Source of the DNA: an uncultured Clostridia bacterium
GTDB lineage: Bacteria; Bacillota; Clostridia; Christensenellales; Borkfalkiaceae
Direction: 5' to 3'
DNA: 18,801 nt
Assembly: GCA_934272745.1 (NCBI GenBank)
Contig: CAKQSI010000043.1
Span: forward strand, 1 to 18,801
The position numbers and the translations under genes were made by a program. Numbering within the stretch: position 1 is the first letter of the stretch; each line of letters starts with the position of its first letter. Below are positions 14,792 through 18,801 of this stretch, piece by piece. A model generated the notes under the pieces. That model worked only from the letters and a program-made list of their open reading frames with translations. It made no database searches and had not been told where the DNA came from.

Positions 14792-15493
14792 TTACCAGTC
14801 CACTTCGTCCGCCGAAAGGGGATTTGCCTGTTCTTCTACCGAACGGATCTTGCCGTTTTTGACCCGAACGACGACGTCCGCCATTCTGGCGATATTTTGG
14901 TTGTGCGTAACGATAATAATAGTTTTGTTGTAATTCCGCGCCATGGAAAGGAGCAACTTTAGTACCAGAACGCCGGTTTTGGAATCCAGCGCGCCCGTCG
15001 GTTCGTCGCAAAGCAGAATTTCGGGGTTTTTGGCAAGCGCACGCGCAATGGAAACGCGCTGCTGTTCCCCGCCCGAAAGTTCCGCGGGGAAGTTGTTTTT
15101 GTGGTCGGCAAGCCCCACTTCTTCGATCATTTTACCGGGAGAAAGGGCGTTTTTCGCGATCTCTTTTACAAGCGCCACGTTTTCGTAAACGGTCAGCGTG
15201 GGGATCAGGTTGTAAAACTGAAAGACGAACCCCACCGTTTCCGCACGATAAGAAGCAAGTTCCTTTTCGCTGAGTTTGGAAATGTCTTTGCCGTTCACCG
15301 TCACGGTGCCGGAGGTAGGACTGTCCAGCCCGCCCAAAAGGTTTAAAAGCGTACTTTTGCCCGCGCCGGACGGACCTAAGATGACGACGAATTTCCCCGC
15401 CTCCAGCGAAAGATCCACGTCGTCCAGCGCCTTTAATTCATGATCGCCGCTCCGGTACACGCGGCTCACGTTTTTTAAGTTTACGATTTCCAT
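14792..15493 (-). CDS. ABC transporter ATPase (LolD/MacB type)
   Basis: A 233-residue cytoplasmic ATPase that powers the FtsX-type permease encoded next. All motifs are intact: Walker A GPSGAGKST (40-48), Q-loop Gln92 in FQFYNLIP, signature LSGGEQQR (139-146), Walker B ILLCDEP with Glu164, and H-loop His197 in VTHNQNI. The FQFYNLIPTLTVYENV segment and the close spacing to an FtsX permease place it in the LolD/MacB/FtsE group. AGGAG lies eight bases before the ATG at 15493. It is the first gene of the operon, behind a roughly 340-base leader with a strong promoter and two operator candidates. No regulator gene lies beside it. Confidence 0.95.
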   Translation of the reverse strand: MEIVNLKNVSRVYRSGDHELKALDDVDLSLEAGKFVVILGPSGAGKSTLLNLLGGLDSPTSGTVTVNGKDISKLSEKELASYRAETVGFVFQFYNLIPTLTVYENVALVKEIAKNALSPGKMIEEVGLADHKNNFPAELSGGEQQRVSIARALAKNPEILLCDEPTGALDSKTGVLVLKLLLSMARNYNKTIIIVTHNQNIARMADVVVRVKNGKIRSVEEQANPLSADEVDW

Positions 15494-15764
15494 ATGTTTT
15501 TCTCCTTATATCGGGAAAATTTTATTGCAGATTATTTCCGTGCGGCACCTTTCCGCTCGTCTTGGTCAGAACCTTTCCCCCGCGCGGGAACGCTGCGCTT
15601 TGCGGGGATCGGCGCAGGCTGCGCTGCGGTGGCTGCCGCTGCGCCGTTAATCAAAGAACGCGCGTTTATGTGTGGTTGACACTTCCGTTATCCCGGAAGC
15701 GCCGTTTTTGCGTCTGCCACAAACGCCGCGCTTCCCTGCGAACGCAAGCGCCGTTTTACATTCA

Positions 15765-15780
15765 GTTAGCATATGCTTAC
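15765..15780. promoter_or_regulatory. Operator candidate 1 of the ABC operon
   Basis: GTTAGCATATGCTTAC is palindromic at 7 of 8 symmetric pairs, with a perfect AGCATATGCT core. It is preceded by TTCA, as is operator candidate 2. Its left edge is 52 bases from that of the second site, or about five helical turns. A weaker promoter-like pair (TTGGTA, 17 bases, TGTAAA on the minus strand) would place this core between the -35 and -10 boxes. Confidence 0.55.
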
Positions 15781-15816
15781 CAAGGTGCTTTAAAAAAATT
15801 CGCTCGGGCAGTTTCA

Positions 15817-15832
15817 GTTAGCCTTTGCAAAC
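15817..15832. promoter_or_regulatory. Operator candidate 2 of the ABC operon
   Basis: GTTAGCCTTTGCAAAC has matching outer arms GTTAGC and GCAAAC (five of six pairs). It lies immediately downstream of the -10 box of the operon promoter, where a bound repressor would block transcription. The shared TTCAGTTAGC with candidate 1 suggests one common regulator. Confidence 0.5.
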
Positions 15833-15839
15833 TAAGAGT

Positions 15840-15868
15840 AGTATACGCCTGTTTTTGCCGAAAGTCAA
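15840..15868 (-). promoter_or_regulatory. Sigma-A-type promoter of the ABC transporter operon
   Basis: On the minus strand TTGACT (15868-15863), a 17-base spacer and TATACT (15845-15840), each matching five of six consensus positions. Transcription should start near 15833, inside operator candidate 2. Confidence 0.75.
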
Positions 15869-15920
15869 CGATTTTCAGCGCGAAATCCGCAATTTTTCAC
15901 TGTTTCCGAAGAATTATCGT

Positions 15921-15986
15921 CTTGCAACAAAAATTGCCCGAGGCTGCCCAAACGGAGATAGCGCCTCTTGCAACAAAAATTGCCCG
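15921..15986. repeat. 46-base-period duplication carrying part of the terminator
   Basis: CTTGCAACAAAAATTGCCCG occurs at 15921-15940 and 15967-15986, each followed by AGGCTGCC. The second copy forms the U tract and 3' arm of the terminator; the first is an orphan copy. Confidence 0.65.
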
Positions 15987-16017
15987 GAGGCTGCCGGGTA
16001 TCCGGCAACCTCGGGGC
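15971..16017 (-). terminator. Rho-independent terminator of the SpoIIQ-like gene
   Basis: On the minus strand a 16-position stem (16017-16002 with 15997-15982) has one mismatch and one G-U pair, a four-base loop and then AATTTTTGTTG. It begins about 70 bases after the stop codon at 16086. Confidence 0.8.
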
Positions 16018-16022
16018 GGAAA

Positions 16023-16081
16023 CGCTATCGCCTTTCACGATCGGTTTATTTTTCCGGGCAAAGCGTATCGCCTTTCGCGAT
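16023..16081. repeat. 40-base-period duplication after the SpoIIQ-like gene
   Basis: CGCTATCGCCTTTCACGAT (16023-16041) recurs as GCGTATCGCCTTTCGCGAT (16063-16081), followed both times by a TTATTTTTCC motif. It fills the space between the stop codon and the terminator. Confidence 0.5.
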
Positions 16082-16085
16082 TTAT

Positions 16086-16733
16086 TTATTTTTCCTCGGT
16101 GTTAAAAAATTTTGCGGGATTGACCTTTGCGCCCTTTTCGGTAACGGTCAGATGGACGTGCGGTCCTTCCTTAAACTCGTCGTACGCCGCGTCCGAAATG
16201 GTGCCGATCTTTTGCCCGGTGGTCACTTTATCGCCCGCCTTTACCGTCACTTCGTCCGCAAGCGAACCGTAAGAAACGGTCACGTCGTCGCCGGCTTTGA
16301 TGGTGATCACCGTCCCCAGCGAAACGCTCTTTTCCACACTTTCTACCGTGCCGTCGCAAACCGCCAGACAGTCCTGCCCTTCTTCGCCCAAAAAGTCCAT
16401 GCCCATATGTCCGTACCAGTAGCCGAGCGTTTTGGAAAAGCACAGTTCGTCTTCCGAAAACGCCATGCCGACCGTGCCGTTTTTGACCGGACTTTCAAAC
16501 ACCAGCACTTTGACGACCGGGCTGTCCGTGGAAGGTTTTACGGTCGGTTCGGGCGATCTTGAAGGTTCTACGCTGACAGTCGTCGAAGGTCTGGGGCGTT
16601 CCCCCTCTTCCACGGGGCGGGCGAGAACGAACGCCGTCGTGACGACCAGCGCGACGCAGCAGACGGCAAGAACGATTAAGTACCCTCTCCGCTTCATAAA
16701 GTAGACAAACTTTTCTTTGGATTCTTTCTTCAT
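16086..16733 (-). CDS. Membrane-anchored M23 (LytM-domain) protein, SpoIIQ-like
   Basis: A 215-residue protein with one N-terminal helix (18-39), a Pro/Ser/Thr-rich linker (40-70) and a LytM domain outside (or in the intermembrane space). LytM residues present are His109 and Asp113 (HMGMD) and His192/His194 (GPHVHLTV). The third conserved His, normally in a Y-x-H-L motif, is replaced by Ser157 (SYGSLAD). SpoIIQ of Bacillus is degenerate at metal-binding positions, and clostridial SpoIIQ is about 220 residues, so size and layout suggest SpoIIQ, the forespore partner of SpoIIIAH. A general LytM scaffold or endopeptidase is the alternative. The ribosome site AAGGAGG lies 14 bases before the ATG, unusually far, and no better start is in frame. 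Upstream is a forespore-type promoter candidate. Confidence 0.82.
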   Translation of the reverse strand: MKKESKEKFVYFMKRRGYLIVLAVCCVALVVTTAFVLARPVEEGERPRPSTTVSVEPSRSPEPTVKPSTDSPVVKVLVFESPVKNGTVGMAFSEDELCFSKTLGYWYGHMGMDFLGEEGQDCLAVCDGTVESVEKSVSLGTVITIKAGDDVTVSYGSLADEVTVKAGDKVTTGQKIGTISDAAYDEFKEGPHVHLTVTEKGAKVNPAKFFNTEEK

Positions 16734-16768
16734 AATTTTGTGTTAAACCTCCTTGGTTTTGTGGTGCT

Positions 16769-16796
16769 ATTTTTCCCCGCCTTGCGGGAATTATAC
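16769..16796 (-). promoter_or_regulatory. Candidate sigma-F (forespore) promoter for the SpoIIQ-like gene
   Basis: On the minus strand GTATA (16796-16792), a 14-base gap and GGGAAAAAT (16777-16769), which fits the GGnnAnAnT form. The gap is slightly short for sigma-F. A TATAAT (16795-16790) is also present, but it has no recognisable -35 box at the right distance. Confidence 0.35.
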
Positions 16797-17009
16797 TTGC
16801 CTTTCAAAAAAAATTTTTATCCCGAATTGCCAAAACCTTGCCTCCGTAGCGATCCCCGCCGTACGGCGAAGGAACCGGCGTAAAGCCGCGCCTATAACTC
16901 TCTGAATCCCGCGCGAACGGCGTGCGCACCGCTTGCCTTGCCGTAGCCGCGGCGTTCCCGCAGCGCCGCGCGGCACACACTTTTGCACGCGCCGCCCGGT
17001 TTTACCGCT
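16797..17009. other. Spacer upstream of the SpoIIQ-like gene
   Basis: No gene is seen. It contains a perfect palindrome, CGCCGTACGGCG (16857-16868), and GC-rich inverted segments around 16940-16975 without a U tract. These might form the 3' end structure of the gene ending at 17010. Confidence 0.4.
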
Positions 17010-17498
17010 TTAATACCCGCAGTACAGCACGGGGGAACCCACCGTTACTCTGCCGTCGATTTCCGCCACGACCAGATTGCACTTGCCGAAAAACAGCGTT
17101 TTTTCGTTGTGCAGTCCGGGCGCTAAGCAGTACCGCACGGCGCCGCCGTCCACGGTTTCGGTATAGACGACCGTTGCAAAAAGGCGGTTTACGGCTTCTT
17201 CCGCCGGCAGAACGCTTGCGGAAAAGCGCAGCGCCACCCCTTCCGCTCCGCGGGCAAGCGCCCAGAATTTCGCGCTGCCGCCCCCTTCCTCGGCGTAAAA
17301 CCCGCCGGAATTGTACAGAGAAACCGATTTTGCGCCCGCGCCTTTCAGTTTTTCCAGTCCGTTTTGGGTTGCACAGAAAAAGAACCCCGCGGCAAAAACG
17401 ACCGCGGATAAAAACAGCACGCAAAGCGCCGCCCCGGTCTTCAGCCGTAAAAAACGGAAATCGTTTTTCGTGCGCCGCGCGCCTTCGTTTCCGGACAT
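17010..17498 (-). CDS. Membrane-anchored protein, possibly YwmB-like
   Basis: A 162-residue protein with a basic cytoplasmic N-terminus, one membrane helix (about 22-42) and an extracytoplasmic alpha/beta part. The start is firm: AAGGAGG seven bases before ATG 17498. The C-terminal run (YCLAPGLHNEKTLFFGK, CNLVVAEIDGR, VTVGSPVLYCGY) recalls the end of YwmB-family proteins, where a Y-x-P-x-L segment is followed by a G-K-x-x-N-L strand and a G-x-P-L/I ending. In Bacillus the ywmB gene heads the cluster that includes murAA, spoIID and spoIIQ, and here the gene precedes a SpoIIQ-like gene on the same strand. That is suggestive only; overall similarity is low and murA and spoIID are absent. An overlapping frame to 17640 is a low-complexity Arg-rich shadow. 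Confidence 0.7.
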   Translation of the reverse strand: MSGNEGARRTKNDFRFLRLKTGAALCVLFLSAVVFAAGFFFCATQNGLEKLKGAGAKSVSLYNSGGFYAEEGGGSAKFWALARGAEGVALRFSASVLPAEEAVNRLFATVVYTETVDGGAVRYCLAPGLHNEKTLFFGKCNLVVAEIDGRVTVGSPVLYCGY

Positions 17499-17531
17499 AA
17501 AAAAACCTCCTTTCCTTTTCGGGAAAGAAGG
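17499..17531 (-). promoter_or_regulatory. Terminator-shaped hairpin containing the ribosome site
   Basis: On the minus strand CCTTCTTTCC, the loop CGAAAA, then GGAAAGGAGG form a ten-pair stem with one G-U pair. It is followed at once by seven T and the ATG at 17498. The 3' arm contains the whole AAGGAGG ribosome site. As drawn it could stop transcription, block translation, or both. Confidence 0.7.
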
Positions 17532-17608
17532 TTCTCCGTTTCTGATGAATTTTATACCTGTTTTTTGTTTTTCGTGCGCCGGCTTTGATTCGCGCGCGGC
17601 GTCTACCC

Positions 17609-17694
17609 CGTGCGGAATCGTCTTTATTTTTGCGCGGCATTTTGTTTGCGTCTGCCGCTTTTAATCCTCTTGTGGCGGTTTTTGATTCCGCACG
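17609..17694. repeat. Nested inverted repeat, possible structured RNA
   Basis: CGTGCGGAATC (17609-17619) and GATTCCGCACG (17684-17694) are perfect 11-base complements enclosing 64 bases. Inside, GCGGCA (17634-17639) pairs with TGCCGC (17653-17658). A third GGCGG segment nearby could form an alternative stem. Confidence 0.5.
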
Positions 17695-17703
17695 AACCAG
17701 CAG

Positions 17704-17782
17704 TTACGGACAAGCCTTCCGTGCGCAACCGCGCAAAACACCCCGCTTACGGACAAGCCTTCTGCGCGCGACCGCGCAAAAC
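17704..17782. repeat. 43-base-period direct repeat
   Basis: A 36-base unit beginning TTACGGACAAGCCTTC lies at 17704-17739 and 17747-17782 with three mismatches. Confidence 0.7.
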
Positions 17783-17817
17783 GCGCTTGGTTTTTCGCGA
17801 GTCGGTTTTTTAATTCC

Positions 17818-17851
17818 GCCCGCCGCTTATAAATGCCCGCCGCTTATAAAT
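17818..17851. repeat. 17-base perfect tandem duplication over the HAD stop codon
   Basis: GCCCGCCGCTTATAAAT is present at 17818-17834 and again at 17835-17851 with no gap. The second copy covers the stop and last codons of the HAD gene. Confidence 0.8.
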
Positions 17852-18656
17852 AAGGCACGACGTCGTTCAGCGACGGCAGCGCGAGATCGACGGTCAAGCC
17901 GCTTGCGGCGTACGCTTCCCGCGTGGCTTCCCCGGAGTAGACGAGGAGGGAGAAAAATCCGCTGTTGATGCCGAACTGCACGTCGGTGTTCAGCCTGTCG
18001 CCCGCCATTAAAATTTCCTCTTTTTTTAGTCCGAGAAAGTCTGCTACCGCTTCCCCCATGGCGGGGAAAGGCTTGCCGCAGATTTCGTCCGGTCTTCTCC
18101 CCGACGAGGCGCGGAACATTTCAAGAAAGGAACCGACGTCCGGCACCGAACAGCCGGGCGCGGGACAGACCATATCGGGATGCGTGGCGACGAAATAGGC
18201 GCCGCGGCAGAGTAATTCGTTCAACTTGCAGATTTTGGGATAATCCAGCGTGGTATCGTAGCCGAGGACGGCGACGTTCGCTTCTTCGGAAAGCGCGATG
18301 CCGGACGAAAGAAATTCTTCTTTCAGCGCGTCGGTGCCCACCAGATACACCTTTTCCCCCGGTTTATGCAGGGAAAGATAGCGCGCCGTCGCCATGCCGG
18401 AAGTGTAAATGCCGTCGTTTTCGCCGTAAATCCCCAGCCGCTCCAACTTTTCGCGATAGGTTTTTGCGCTGCGGCTGGAATTGTTGGTCAAAAAGACGAT
18501 CCTTCTGCCGGAATCGCGAATGGCTTGCAGCGTGTTTTTCATATCGCCGATGAGGTGATCGCCTACGTAAACGGTGCCGTCCATATCCAAAAGAAAGCAC
18601 TTGACTTTTTTGAGTTTTTCTTTGGCGGAAAGCGCCGCCTGCCCTTGCTTTGTCAT
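17844..18656 (-). CDS. HAD-superfamily phosphatase, NagD/HAD-IIA type
   Basis: A 270-residue cytoplasmic phosphatase of the HAD-IIA (NagD / p-nitrophenylphosphatase) group, which removes phosphate from sugar phosphates, nucleotides or glycolytic side products. Motif I is DMDGTVY with nucleophile Asp24 and Asp26. Motif II is FLTNNSS with Thr57. A type IIA cap runs from about 80 to 190. Motif III is GKP with Lys195, and motif IV is GDRLNTD with Asp220 and Asp225. All catalytic residues are intact and the length is normal (about 250-270). An AAAGGA ribosome site lies ten bases before ATG 18656. The substrate cannot be told from sequence. It runs in the same direction as the YwmB-like gene but is separated from it by 345 bases. 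Confidence 0.93.
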   Translation of the reverse strand: MTKQGQAALSAKEKLKKVKCFLLDMDGTVYVGDHLIGDMKNTLQAIRDSGRRIVFLTNNSSRSAKTYREKLERLGIYGENDGIYTSGMATARYLSLHKPGEKVYLVGTDALKEEFLSSGIALSEEANVAVLGYDTTLDYPKICKLNELLCRGAYFVATHPDMVCPAPGCSVPDVGSFLEMFRASSGRRPDEICGKPFPAMGEAVADFLGLKKEEILMAGDRLNTDVQFGINSGFFSLLVYSGEATREAYAASGLTVDLALPSLNDVVPYL

Positions 18657-18703
18657 ACTTCAGTCGTCCTTTATCTGTGGTTATGTGCCGGCGGTTGCGT
18701 TCT

Positions 18704-18801
18704 CCGCGGCAAAAGTCCGCCGCTTGCGTGAAGCCCTATCCTTGCCCGCGGCAAAAGTCCGCCGCCCGTGTGAAGCCCTATCCTTGCCCGCGGCAAAAAG
18801 T
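18704..18801. repeat. 42-base tandem repeat, continuing past the window edge
   Basis: Units begin CCGCGGCAAAAGTCC at 18704 and 18746, with a third start at 18788. The first two units differ at three positions. It lies upstream of the HAD gene and no spacer-like variable segments are present. Confidence 0.8.

Larger units (their letters stand above)
15494..15839 (-). other. Long untranslated leader of the ABC transporter operon
   Basis: About 340 bases lie between the predicted start of transcription and the ATPase ATG with no credible gene. The leader contains both operator candidates, a CTTCCG/CGGAAG hairpin (15682-15699), and a 49-base-period duplication of AAGCGCCGTTTT (15697 and 15746). 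I could not match it to a known riboswitch. Confidence 0.5.
17532..17843. other. Gene-free spacer with several repeats
   Basis: No gene is seen between the ribosome-site hairpin and the end of the HAD gene. The spacer holds a TATAAA box (minus strand, near 17555) without a clear -35, the nested inverted repeat 17609-17694, the 43-base duplication 17704-17782 and the 17-base duplication 17818-17851. Confidence 0.5.

Noticed and set aside
17002..17640. 212-residue Arg/Lys-rich open frame on the minus strand
   Set aside because: It overlaps the better-supported 162-residue gene in another frame, has low-complexity composition and lacks a ribosome site.
18704..18801. CRISPR array
   Set aside because: The units are directly adjacent with no unique spacers between repeats, and there are no cas genes.

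Overview
The window reads as chromosomal DNA of a moderately GC-rich, low-complexity-spaced Firmicute, most likely an uncultured gut-type member of the Clostridia. The evidence is strong AGGAGG-type ribosome sites, sigma-A promoters with 17-base spacers, a tetrahydrofolate riboswitch ahead of an ECF folate S component, the DUF421-DUF4363 pair, and relatives of sporulation proteins (SpoVB-like flippase, SpoIIQ-like LytM protein, possibly YwmB). No phage, IS element, CRISPR array, tRNA or rRNA was seen. Genus-level placement is not possible from the sequence alone.

Layout. 1-1500: a minus-strand pair of half-size TauE/SafE (TSUP) permease genes, divergent from a 996-residue surface lipoprotein (1543-4533) with three related domains and a C-terminal membrane anchor. 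4641-5250: a terminator and a small minus-strand gene with a LysM-like segment. 5441-7342: a SpoVB/MurJ-type flippase with an unusual repetitive N-terminal extension, converging on and overlapping folT (7205-7888, minus). folT has a complete upstream region: promoter, THF riboswitch and a hairpin masking the ribosome site. 8134-9203: the overlapping pair DUF421 (YetF-like) and DUF4363. 9645-11054: a minus-strand lipoprotein of the DUF5050/beta-propeller type. 11217-11954: an unrecognised Ala/Pro-rich protein. 12289-15493: a minus-strand ABC transporter (ATPase, then two-module FtsX permease) with a 340-base leader, a strong promoter and two palindromic operator candidates. 16086-17498: a SpoIIQ-like LytM protein and an upstream membrane-anchored protein whose C-terminus recalls YwmB. 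17844-18656: a NagD-type HAD phosphatase. The last 100 bases are a 42-base tandem repeat.

The theme is the cell envelope: two lipoproteins, a lipid-linked precursor flippase, a LytM-domain protein, a LysM-like protein and an FtsX-type transporter. The spacers are striking. They carry many imperfect tandem duplications, most with a period of 40-49 bases, and several leader hairpins that overlap or abut ribosome sites. I found no operon that amounts to a clearly new multi-gene system. The best leads are the three-domain doubly anchored lipoprotein, the terminator-shaped hairpin carrying the ribosome site at 17499-17531, the twin operators at 15765-15832, and the nested inverted repeat at 17609-17694.
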